A stretch of 64,000 nucleotides of DNA from Phycomyces blakesleeanus NRRL 1555(-) (lineage: Eukaryota > Mucoromycota > Mucoromycetes > Mucorales > Phycomycetaceae): contig NW_017265155.1 in assembly GCF_001638985.1 (NCBI RefSeq), forward strand, positions 496,001-560,000. The letters run 5' to 3'. Positions within the stretch are counted from its first letter, which is position 1. Every line of letters begins with the position of its first letter. Of this stretch, positions 23,199 through 33,665 are shown piece by piece. Under the pieces are notes generated by a model, which was not told the origin of the DNA, did no database searches, and worked only from the letters and a program-made list of their open reading frames with translations. The translations under genes were made by a program, and so were the position numbers.

Positions 23199-23451
23199 AA
23201 TGTATTTTCTTTATACACAACTTTACTTAGCAGACAAAAAACTTAAATTTTCAATTTTTTTTTTGGATGTTGTCCTGAGAAAAAAGTGGTATCCAGAATG
23301 GACTTTTTGGTGCACATAGCTCACTTTCCATTAGTAAATGGTTTTTTCTAGAGTGAAGAAATGGGATGGTTTGATCAATATTTGAGCAGTTAATGTAAAA
23401 CAGTGCTTTAATAGTGGATCTTAATGTGCTCTAGCAAGCTTCTTACAAATG
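23199..23451 (+). repeat. Dispersed about 250-base repeat, copy A
   Basis: This segment is nearly identical to the reverse complement of 59569-59819. Similarity begins sharply at AATGTATTTTC and fades after CTTCTTACAAATG. The flanks of the two copies differ, so it behaves like a transposed element or a piece of one. Copy B has a 55-codon open frame; copy A differs by a small indel in the T run. Confidence 0.85.
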
Positions 23452-23999
23452 CGAGATTGCGTTACACTTTAGTGGCAACAACTCATACTGTTCTGCATAG
23501 CTGGCTATTGATATAGTGTATCTGGGACTAATTATTATTTCTTTGTTGTCAAGTCCAAGTTCAGGACTACTAATTGAATATACAGGTCTTGATTTTTGTA
23601 TGAAACAAAACTTTATTATTAAATTTACCAAATACAGACCGTTATTCCTAAAAGAATGAGAGTCAGGTACCTTGAGAGAGATTGTTGAAACACAAAGTGT
23701 GGGGACAAAGTAGTAAGCTAATGCGTACAATGAATATATTGTGTGTGTGTGTGTGTGTTTTTTTTAGGACACACCGTTTTGTCCTAAAGGATTAGAGAAA
23801 GAAACCAGGCCTCGGACAGATGGTCACAATTAACTCGTCCGGTTGGATATAAGCATCGTGTCGCGCCAGGAAATTTTGTCCCCGTAAGATTGCTGAATTC
23901 TGAGCAGGCCGGTGTCGGAAAACGGTGGATAAGTCGGTCTCATCATCTTTGTAGGCATGCTTCCAGGACTTTCAGAGAGGGTCGAAGGTAGCAAGAGAA

Positions 24000-24268
24000 A
24001 TATTTAATAAAACTAATGACTTCAAGCTTAATTGTATCTTAATGGGCTTGAGGGAAAAAATCAGCGCAAAAGGCAGGAACGAGGGTGGAGATTTAAAATT
24101 TGAGATTTGTGGGGAACGAAAGCGATTGAGCAAGTCGAGGATTAGCACGCCAAAGTCCCTTACCACAAGACTGGATTGAAAAGAGGTATAGACTAACAGT
24201 AACAAGGTAATAATACGACTATTTCTGGTGGGTATACGTCACTTGCGGGGGTGCATAGTGCGAGGGTG
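24000..24268 (+). pseudogene. Relic of an unknown coding element
   Basis: One frame reads through about 85 codons with a protein-like composition (for example LREKISAKGRNEGGDLKF, then LSKSRISTPKSL). It is broken only by TGA at 24177 and TAG at 24189, both one G-to-A change from Trp. I do not recognise the family. The upstream flank (about 23780-23900) has a diverged relative at about 27390-27490, which suggests that both derive from a repeated element. Confidence 0.35.
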
Positions 24269-24811
24269 AAAGTCTGAAGAGGCAAGGACGTACTCAATAG
24301 TGGTGGAACGTAGGCTGTGGGTGCTGGCCAGGAGGAGTGATACAGTCAACCAAATGGGTATCTATAAAAGTGTGGGCACAAGGCTGGAACAAGATAGCCG
24401 AAAGTATAAATCAACTGGAAAAGCACAATGCATGTAACATATTCTGCATTTGGACAGGTATACGCGAATCATCCATTCTTTATAGGAAATCCCAAAAAAA
24501 CTAAAATTTTGGTATACCTGTAGGTTTTAGTCATCAAGACCCACTGATCAATAAATTCTGAGCTAATGGATTTCAAAGAAGAAGAAAATAGAAGAACAAG
24601 AGAAAGATGTGTTAGATATTATACAGGGTACTATACTCATAATAGACGGCATTCAAAGGCGATATTGGTAATTTATCAGTTCTGAAAGGCTTCAATCTAA
24701 ACAGATATATATATAAATTACGCAATGCCATTCACCAACAGAATCTATCATTAGAAGACAAATGTTAAGTTGCAGTTGTCTATATTGTATATTTATGTCT
24801 TTTCGGTAAAT

Positions 24812-24840
24812 GTTACACTTCCTGAAGATCATCGTGTAAC
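24812..24840. promoter_or_regulatory. GTTACAC-N15-GTGTAAC inverted repeat in AKR promoter (copy A)
   Basis: A perfect seven-base inverted repeat lies about 100 bases upstream of the start codon, just before a TATAAAAG box at about 24872. It is kept without change in the second copy. A dimeric regulator site is plausible but untested. Confidence 0.4.
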
Positions 24841-24937
24841 TAAGTTTCTGATGTGACAGCCTTCTACAGGTATAAAAGGTACGAGTGATTCTCGTTAAAA
24901 ATGTATCATTATCAACTCTCTTTATAATTCGATAAAC

Positions 24938-26204
24938 ATGACTCTAGAGGACTTCAAGATGGAATACGTTCGCTTTGGCAATACCGGCATGCGCGTAAGC
25001 AATTGAAAAAAATGGATACAATTAACATCGTTATAATTAATGCTGGCCTTATGTTTATTAATACAAAAAGGTATCGCGTGTGTGTCTTGGTTGCATGTCT
25101 TATGGGTCATCCAAATGGCAGGATTGGGTTAAGAATGAGGCCGAGTCCTTGAAGATTATCGAGGTTGCTTACAAGGCCGGCATCAACTTCTTTGATACTG
25201 CAGATGCCTACTCTAACGGAGAGAGTGAACGCATTTTAGGAAAGGCTATCAAACAGCTGGAGATGCCCCGCTCCCGCATCGTTGTTGCCACCAAGCTATT
25301 TTTCCCTGTGGCAGAAGATATTTCTGCCAACCTTTTCCGGACCAGGATTGATAATGTTCCAGAACTTGTTAATGGTTATGGTCTCTCAAGAAAGCATGTT
25401 TTTGATGCTGTTGAAGCTTCTCTTGAAAGACTTGGTCTCGATTACATTGATCTCTACCAGATTCATCGCTTTGATCCCGTAAGTAAAGACAAAAATACAC
25501 ATATCTATATATCTACTGTATTACAGAGCACCGTTATCTAATGCGATTAGCTAGAACACTCCTATTGAAGAGACCATGGAAGCCCTTAACGACCTTGTAA
25601 GATCTGGAAAGGTTAGATACATCGGTGCCAGCTCAATGAAGGCCTGGCAGTTCCAAAAGGCAAATTCTATTGCCGAGAAGAATGGTTGGGCCAAGTTTTC
25701 TTGTATGCAGAACCTTTACAACCTATTGTACCGTGAAGAAGAAAGAGAGATGATCCCCTACTGTATTGATCAAGGCATTGCTCAAATCGTTTGGTCCCCC
25801 CTTGCCCGTGGCTTTTTGACAGGCAAGAACCGGACCACAATGCGCAGCCAGTCCTATAAGGCTATTGATAGTCCATCTGCCAGAAGGGAGAATGAGAACA
25901 ATGACTTGATTATTGACCGAGTAGTCGAGATTGCTGAAAAGAAAAACATAACTGCTGCTCAGGTAATATACATATAAACATATAAAAGAGACAATGGAAG
26001 AAGTCAAAGGTTTATTGACTGAGTATAAATTAGGTTGCATTGGCCTGGTTGTTTGCCAAAAATCATGTCACAGCACCTATCTTGGGTATTGGCAAGGTGG
26101 AGCATCTGTACGATTTGTTGAATGCTATTAGCTTGAAGTTAACTGTGGAAGAAATATCCTACCTGGAGGAAGAGTATACTCCTAAAGAAGTAATGCCAAT
26201 GTAG
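24938..26204 (+). CDS. Aldo/keto reductase, copy 1
   Basis: Exons 24938-24994, 25071-25478, 25555-25962 and 26034-26204 are all phase 0 and give 347 residues, the usual AKR length. The catalytic tetrad is visible: D61 and Y66 (FFDTADAYSNGESE), K94 (VVATK) and H151 (LYQIH). IGASSMKAWQF and the NADPH-binding WSPLARGFLTGKNR block follow. It resembles the fungal group containing versiconal-hemiacetal-acetate-reductase-like and YPR127W-like AKRs, which reduce aldehydes or ketones with NADPH in the cytosol; the substrate is unknown. A TATAAAAG box and the GTTACAC inverted repeat precede it. It is duplicated at 28740-30041; differences cluster in three short stretches near the substrate loops and the C-terminus. 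Confidence 0.92.
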
Positions 26205-26292
26205 TTTTAGAATCCTTTATGATAGATACTATTGCATTATTCTTCACTAAAACATTGACGATGACATCAAAACGGAGTGTGTCCAAATAAAG

Positions 26293-28239
26293 TATAACTC
26301 TTGTTGTGAGTCTAAAGTTACCAACCTCATCATCGAATTAGAATTGATTCTCAGCATTGTCGTTATCCAAAAAGAAGCAACTTTTTAGTAAGGATTTTAA
26401 TAAGCAATGATTAGTAGTTAGAGAATAGCAATGAAGATGTTAATAAGCAATATCTTACTAACGGCTCAATGTAACAATAGTAATAGCATATTTAGAAGAC
26501 ATATAAATATCCAACATATTTTATCAATAAAAATTATCCTTCGTTTCCTTCAAAAGTTCTCTATTTTCTTATACTCTTTCAGCCTATCATCGGCCTCCTC
26601 TATCTGGGTTAACCCTAGCTTATTTTAATCTTAGGGGAACAACGTTTTGATTTAACCGGGCAACAAATTGTGGCCTGTTGCCTGGCATCAAATAATTATA
26701 TCTGGTATCTATATACTCATACTTATAAGAATAAATCTACTTTAATACAAGGTAAAATAATAGCTTTGGCTAAGTGTAAAGTCATCATATTAAGTATATA
26801 ATTTTACACTTACAGATTTATACTGCTTTTTATAAATTATTATTATATATAGAGTAATAAGTTGACCACCTATCATATTACTTCAAGACATCCTATACTA
26901 ACAGAAAATGCTGGCTTCCACCCTTATATGTATGAGTTTAAACTTTGGTCAAAACGTCGTCTCCCACGCTTGGGCCACGTTAAGTACACTCGAATTGGTT
27001 TACTATCTCCAGTTACAAGTCCAAACTCGTTGGTGAGTGCATATTTCTAAATTTCTGCAGTTTATATTGGCATCTTATTGTAACCTTTGGCTGGTGGAAC
27101 AGGAAGAGGTTTCTGGACAGGATAATGTTTCTTTCTATCGAAAGGATTGATTCTTTTATTTATAGGGTTCACATTATAGAAAAGTATAGCGATTACTTAT
27201 TAATACCATAATTTCTAATTGATGGGCTGCAATGAGCAGATTAATCTCTCTGCTATATCTGAGAAAAATAATATTGTCTAATATAATTGTTGATTAGTAA
27301 CTTTTTTTTAGGAGAGGAGTATACAATAGAAAAGAAGGTTTTATATTCAAACGTTAAAATAATACTTTTAGAACATAGTTTTTTTTTCCTTGAAGGATTA
27401 CAGGAAAGACATCGAATCTCGGAAAAATAGCTACAATTAATTAGTCTGGCAAAATATAAACGTCGTTTCCGAAGGATAACTGCTCAAAAAACTGCGTGTT
27501 AGATATCACTGGGGCTATAACCCTTGTAGGTAATATAGTAAAGTCTCGATTTATCCCATAAATTACACCTCTATTTTGCGTGTATATATATAAATATGTG
27601 TACTCATATTTGCTCTTAACAAATTTCATTGGGTATTGGACCCTGCTGAAAAGGTAGATGTCTCGGTGGGATTCTTGGTTGTTTGCAGACTTGATGTACC
27701 AGATGTTATCTTTGAGGGGGAAAGCAGCTATTTGTAGTCAAAGATAAGGAAAATTTACCATTTAGTAAAATTTTCTTAGATTGTATTCCTCAAAATCGAT
27801 TTATCAGAAAACCCACATAAGTATTTGCATAAATCAATATACTTGATATATGTAAATTGGCGTAAAATATGTAAGCTTATATATATATATATTGGAGAAA
27901 GCTCCAAGTATCTGTACATGCTTTTGATAAGCTTTGGTCTGTCTTGAAAATATTGATACGGGTATGGGTATGGGTATGGGTTTTGGTGCATGTATCTTTG
28001 TATTCTCTTCTTATTAATAAATGGAAGCATAATGATTTGCGCCGTATTGACCACTTTAATGTGGCCTCAGCTTTGACGGCTTCTCCTTGCGGTTAGTAAT
28101 GGTAGCAATATATGCTTACAGGTTACAATTGTAGTAATTTTGATATATTTATTCCAATTTTAGAAAAGTTGTGTACGCCACACAGGACCCTAATAATAGG
28201 GTACAAACATTTTGTAAGCGAGTATTTTGGAGAATACAC
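26293..28239. other. Spacer between AKR duplicates
   Basis: No intact gene. At about 27390-27490 a segment is roughly 65 percent similar by eye to 23780-23880, with many differences of transition type. A GGTATG repeat lies at about 27959-27980. The unrelated sequence suggests that the duplication was dispersed or was later split by insertions. Confidence 0.5.
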
Positions 28240-28613
28240 GTAACATATTCTATATTTAGATAGGTGTACACGAATCATCCATTCTTTATAGGAAATCCCA
28301 AAAAACTAAAATTTTGGTATACCTGTAGGTTTTAGTCATCAAGACCCACTGATCAATAAATCCCGAGCCAATGGATTTCAAAGAAAAAAATAGAAGAACA
28401 AGAGAAAGATGTGTTGGATATTATACATGGTACTATACTCATAATAGACGGCATTCAAAGGCGATATTGGTAATTTATCAGTTCTGAAAGGCTTCAATCT
28501 AAACAGATATATATATAAATTACGCAATGCCATTCACCAACAGAATCTATCATTAGAAGACAAATGTTAAGTTGCAGTTGTCTATATTGTATATTTATGT
28601 CTTTTCGGTAAAT

Positions 28614-28642
28614 GTTACACTTCCTGAAGATCATCGTGTAAC
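28614..28642. promoter_or_regulatory. GTTACAC-N15-GTGTAAC inverted repeat in AKR promoter (copy B)
   Basis: Identical to the element at 24812-24840 and at the same distance from the start codon and TATA box. Confidence 0.4.
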
Positions 28643-28739
28643 TAAGTTTCTGATGTGACAGCCTTCTACAGGTATAAAAGGTACGAGTGATTCTCGTTAA
28701 AAATGTATCATTATCAACTCTCTTTATAATTTGATAAAC

Positions 28740-30041
28740 ATGACTTCAAAGGACTTCAAGATGGAATACATTCGCTTTGGAAAAACCGGAATGCGCGTAA
28801 GCAATTGAAAGAAAATGGATACAATTAACATCGTTATAATTAATGCTGGCCTTATGTTTATTAATACAAAAAGGTATCGCGTGTGTGTCTTGGTTGCATG
28901 TCTTATGGGTCATCCAAATGGCAGGATTGGGTTAAGAATGAGGCCGAGTCCTTGAAGATTATCGAGGTTGCTTACAAGGCCGGCATCAACTTCTTTGATA
29001 CTGCAGATGCCTACTCTAACGGAGAGAGTGAACGCATTTTAGGAAAGGCTATCAAACAGCTGGAGATGCCCCGCTCCCGCATCGTTGTTGCCACCAAGCT
29101 ATTTTTCCCTGTGGCAGAAGACATTTCTGCCAACCTTTTTCATGCCAAGCTTGATAATGTCTCAGAATTTGTTAATGGTTATGGTCTCTCAAGAAAGCAT
29201 GTTTTTGATGCTGTTGAAGCTTCTCTTGAAAGACTTGGTCTCGATTACATTGATCTCTACCAGATTCACCGCTTTGATCCCGTAAGTAAAGACAAAAATA
29301 CACATATCTATATATCTACTGTATTACAGAGCACCGTTATCTAATGCGATTAGCTAGAACACTCCTATTGAAGAGACCATGGAAGCCCTTAACGACCTTG
29401 TAAGATCTGGAAAGGTTAGATACATCGGTGCCAGCTCAATGAAGGCCTGGCAGTTCCAAAAGGCAAATTCTATTGCCGAGAAGAATGGTTGGGCCAAGTT
29501 TTCTTGTATGCAGAACCTTTACAACCTATTGTACCGTGAAGAAGAAAGAGAGATGATCCCCTACTGTATTGATCAAGGCATTGCTCAAATCGTTTGGTCC
29601 CCCCTTGCCCGTGGCTTTTTGACAGGCAAGAACCGGACCTCAACCCGCAGCCAGACCGATAAAGCTATTGATAGATTATTTGCCAGAAAGGTGAATGACA
29701 ACAATGAGTTGATTATTGACCGAGTAGTCGAAATTGCTGAAAAGAGAAACATAACTGCTGCTCAGGTAATATACATATATACATATAAAAGAGACAATGG
29801 AAGAAGAAGTCAGAGGATAAAAAGAAGAAGATGAAAAAAAAGAGAGGTTTATTGACTGAGTGTGAATTAGGTTGCATTGGCCTGGTTGTTTGCCAAAAAC
29901 CATGTCACAGCACCTATCTTGGGTATTGGCAAGGTGGAGCATCTGTACGATTTGTTGGGTGCTATTGATGTGAAGTTAACTGCGGAAGAAGTATCCTACC
30001 TGGAGGAGTCATATATTCCTAGAGAATTAATCTCAATGTAG
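28740..30041 (+). CDS. Aldo/keto reductase, copy 2
   Basis: Exons 28740-28796, 28874-29281, 29358-29765 and 29871-30041 give 347 residues with the same catalytic tetrad as copy 1. Long stretches of exon and intron are identical to copy 1. Changes are concentrated in residues about 109-117 (FHAKLDNVSEF against FRTRIDNVPEL), about 249-275 (the region after GKNRT), and the last 30 residues; most change the amino acid. The reading frame is intact and splice sites are kept, so both copies look functional. Expression may be similar because the promoters are almost the same. An in-frame alternative without splicing of the last intron would end in a Lys/Arg-rich tail. Confidence 0.92.
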
Positions 30042-30257
30042 TTTTAGAATTCTTTATAATATTGTGTTATCCTCCGCTAAAACATTGACGATGACATCAA
30101 AACGGAGTGTGTCCAAATAAAGCAATCCACCTTTTTCTGTTTCCCTTTTGTTACAGTCCGCTTTCTGTTCTTTCTGTATATTTTGTACCTTTTCTCCGTG
30201 TGGTTCTTTGAAACCACTCACGCCATTAGTTAAACATTATAAATTGTACTCATTCTC

Positions 30258-33200
30258 ATGGAAAGCGAAGGACAAGAAGACTCCACAGTCTCATTTAAAG
30301 AGCTGAAAAAGCGTTGGGCCCAACATGAGACAACTCTGCGTCAGGAAGGATCCTCTCTCGAGAACATTTCCAAAACATCTCCCACACCCATCCAAACCGA
30401 CAATCATACCCAAAGTGCAATTATTTCTCCACCACAAGAGCCTGTACGCACATCCTCTGCACCACCTCTTCCTCCCAAACCAAATATAGTTCATACTACT
30501 TCTGTGGCCGAGAAGTCTCAGGCTCACTTTGATAGTGTTCGCCGAGTCTCTCTTCTCGCTCAGCAGTTTAACGCAAAAACTGCTTTAGGTGCATCTCCCG
30601 GAACCGGACCAGAAATACCTTCTATTTCATCAAACACCGAACAGCAAGTGTCGTCTCCCGCACCTACACAGATACCTTTGCATGATCCGTTTAGCGAAGA
30701 AGAGCTCCAATCCGGAACTAGTGACACAGATTCAGAAGGAGACACTGGTAGCACCAGCAGTGGGGAAAGTGATATGGATGATACACTCATCCACCAAGTT
30801 CAAACCTCACATATTATTCATTCAAGTCCTGAGCATGACATGTCACTCAAAGGTATCGAACAACAGCGTAGAATACCACCAAAACCATCACAATCGACCA
30901 CGAAAGCCCGTAGCCCACCACCACCACCACCGTTAAGTAAAAAATATCATGGTTCTGTAAACAGCCACCCACCCCTACCACCACCACCACCGCAAAGTAG
31001 AGCTATTCAGATAGATAGATCTGCTGAGGTCACGCCCCCAATACTTCCTCCTCGCCCAGTCCTGGCCGAAGGACCTTCTGTACCTATTCTTCCTCCCCGT
31101 CCTTCATCCTCATCGATAGCTCGCTCTAATACTGTAACTGCCACCGGACGATCCTCCCAAGGAGGCAGCTTTGCTTCCAGCGCAAATAATGTACGACGAG
31201 CCCTGACTACTGTTAGACGGGGGATTGGTCATCCTGCGTTGCTAATGTCCACAAGCGTATATCCAGACTTCACCAATGCTAGTCGGAAACCTCCTGTTGG
31301 TAATAGTGCTGGGCAGCGCTTGGGAGGAAGTAAACACACTGTATATACGATTGCGGCGGCTGGTAGTACACTAGCAATAGGAGGACATACAACACGGATT
31401 TGGGACATTGAAAAAAACGCATGTTTATATGCAGTTGACCCAGCAATGCCTAATGACAACAACGATAAAGTTCGGTCGATGGCATTTGCACCTTGCCGGA
31501 ATCCTGCCAACGAAGGTCATTATCTGTGGGTAGGAATGCAAGATGGTATGTTGATGGTTCTCGACGCTAGCCGCCAGATGATTCTTGGCAAGCGTGCCAA
31601 TTTTCACTCTGCACCTGTTCAATTCATCATGCGCCACAAGAATACCGAAGTATGGACGATTGACGAGAGCGGTTCGCTTAAGATATGGCCGGCCCTAGCA
31701 GTGGACTGCGATCAGCATGACCCCTTGGACCTCAATCCAGGAAAGTGTCAGGTCACATCCAAGGCAGTTGCGGCTGTCAAAGTCGATTCTTGTCTATTTA
31801 TGTCTTCTGGACGAACGCTCGAATATCACACAATTCCTCTGTCTCAAAATCCTGTACGCAAACGCATTCCAAACGACCTTGGAAATATTACACAGTTAGC
31901 TGCCGTTCCCTATCATTATCACCGTATTTTTGCATCTCACGACAATGGAAAGATTAGTATCTGGGACAGTGAATCGATCGAACGTCTCCAAGTGATCACA
32001 GTGTCGATGTACGGTATATCAGCGATGGTTGGAGTTGGAGACTATTATCTTTGGGTAGGCTACAACACTGGTATGATATATGTGTACGATACCCGCCCAG
32101 AGCAATGGCTTGTAGTAAAGGTCTGGAAAGCGCATACAAGTGCAGTATCTTGCATGGTTGTCGATGATACGGGTCTTATCTTAGACCGTAGTACTGTGCA
32201 GGTTGTTAGCACAGATTCATCTGGAAATATTGCCTATTGGGATGGTTTACTGACTGATGATTGGCAAGGTAATAATTTACTCGATAGCGAAAAACCAAAA
32301 AAAAACAAGCTAAATTTTAATTAATTATTTTAGAACAAAGATTACATGCTCATGTGAGAGAATACTGCGATTATCGGGATATCGAGGTTATGATATGCTC
32401 GTGGAATATCGATGCCACTAAACCGGAAAAACTGGCAAATACAGATGATGACATTAAGTTGCACGAATGGTTGAAGGGTATGAAGAACCCGGACATTATA
32501 GTTGTGGGCATGCAGGAAATTGTTGATTTGGAATCCAAGAAGCAGACAGCAAGTAAGTACGATAGTTCTTTGTTTTTCTTTTTGTTTTTCTGTTTTTTTT
32601 TTGACTAATTCTATCTCAGGGTCACTTTTTGCCTCTCGAAAGAAGATTGAAACCTTGCAAGATGCAGATGAGCTCTTAACTCATCGTTATAGTTTATGGC
32701 ACGACTATCTGGTCCAAGCAGTAGCACAAAACTATGGTGAACATGCTTATATAGTTAAGAAGACAGACCAACTGGTTGGTCTTTTTAGCTGTATCTTTGT
32801 CAAGAGTAGCCTAGGAAGTAGAATATCAAACTGTGAATCTACTCTAGTCAAGACAGGCATGAAGGTCATGAACAGAAGTCTCCACGGTAACAAGGGTGGT
32901 ATTGCTGTCCGTTTCCTCTTGGACGACACGTCTCTTTGCTTTGTAAACTGCCATCTGGCTGCTGGCCAGTCGCACATCCAGCAACGCAATGCGGATGCTG
33001 AAGGCATTCTTCAGACAACAGCATTCTCCGCTCATGAAACCCCAGATATATTTACAAACGGAGGTGATGGCAGCCTTGTACTTGATCATGAAGTATGTTT
33101 CTTGAGTGGGGATCTCAACTATCGTATTGGGATGAGCCGTGAAGATGTCATCCGGGAGTTAAAGAATCCTGACCAGCAAGCTGCCCGGGAAAGACTTATG

Positions 33201-33665
33201 GCCGAAGACCAATTACTCAAACAACGCCACACCAATCCGCTTTTCAAACTACTCACATTCCAAGAACCTCTTATTGAATTCAATCCGACCTACAAATATG
33301 ATCCGGGAACGAACTGTTACGACAGCTCTGATAAGAAGCGTGTCCCCGCCTGGTGCGATCGTATCCTTTATCATGGCGAGAGTATACAGAATTTGTACTA
33401 TAGACGCCACGAGGTTCTTGCCTCTGATCATCGACCAATTAGCGCTGGTTACAGTTTGGAAGTGAAATATATCGATTATGGCAAACGTGATGCAATTCAA
33501 AAGAAGATTCCGGAGGCCTGGCGCAAACATCTGTTGGAGATAGTTAAAAGTAGAAAGACTCTCTATGTTGCCGACTACGACGCTTGTAGTCTATCAGAGG
33601 CTCATTCTAGATTAGAAGCCAATCAGTGGAATGTACAACAGACAGTAGAGGATCTCTATGAGTAG
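30258..33665 (+). CDS. WD40-repeat inositol polyphosphate 5-phosphatase
   Basis: Exons 30258-32268, 32334-32552 and 32620-33665 give 1091 residues. The N-terminal 340 residues are disordered, with Pro-rich SH3-ligand-like runs (PPPPPPLSKK, PPLPPPPPQ) and an acidic Ser/Thr stretch. A WD40-like beta-propeller follows at about 360-670 (units ending IWD, IWP, IWDSE, VYDTR, YWDG). The IPPc catalytic domain (about 685-1035) shows WNIDATKP, GMQEIVD, NCHLAAGQSH, SGDLNYRI, PAWCDRIL and SDHRPI. The end resembles a UBA-like helix bundle (residues about 1060-1091). Such enzymes remove the 5-phosphate from phosphoinositides or inositol phosphates; WD40-linked forms are known in plants and fungi. The proline-rich region and propeller probably target it to membranes or actin-linked partners. 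The promoter abuts the AKR duplication. Confidence 0.94.

Larger units (their letters stand above)
24434..26292 (+). repeat. Duplicated unit A (promoter, AKR gene and 3' flank)
   Basis: This unit and 28240-30122 are near-identical from about 500 bases upstream of the start codon, through all exons and introns, to a shared 3' end at GTCCAAATAAAG. The copies are direct and separated by 1.95 kb of unrelated DNA. No target-site duplication is obvious at the edges. Confidence 0.9.
28240..30122 (+). repeat. Duplicated unit B (promoter, AKR gene and 3' flank)
   Basis: Direct second copy of 24434-26292. Exon coordinates are offset by about 3.8 kb. The last intron carries a 28-30-base purine-rich insertion relative to unit A. 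The unit ends only about 135 bases before the start codon of the 5-phosphatase gene. Confidence 0.9.

Noticed and set aside
23198..23730. Coding gene within and next to repeat copy A (minus-strand 95-codon frame)
   Set aside because: The frame is not kept in copy B and has no family feature; treated as part of repeat DNA.
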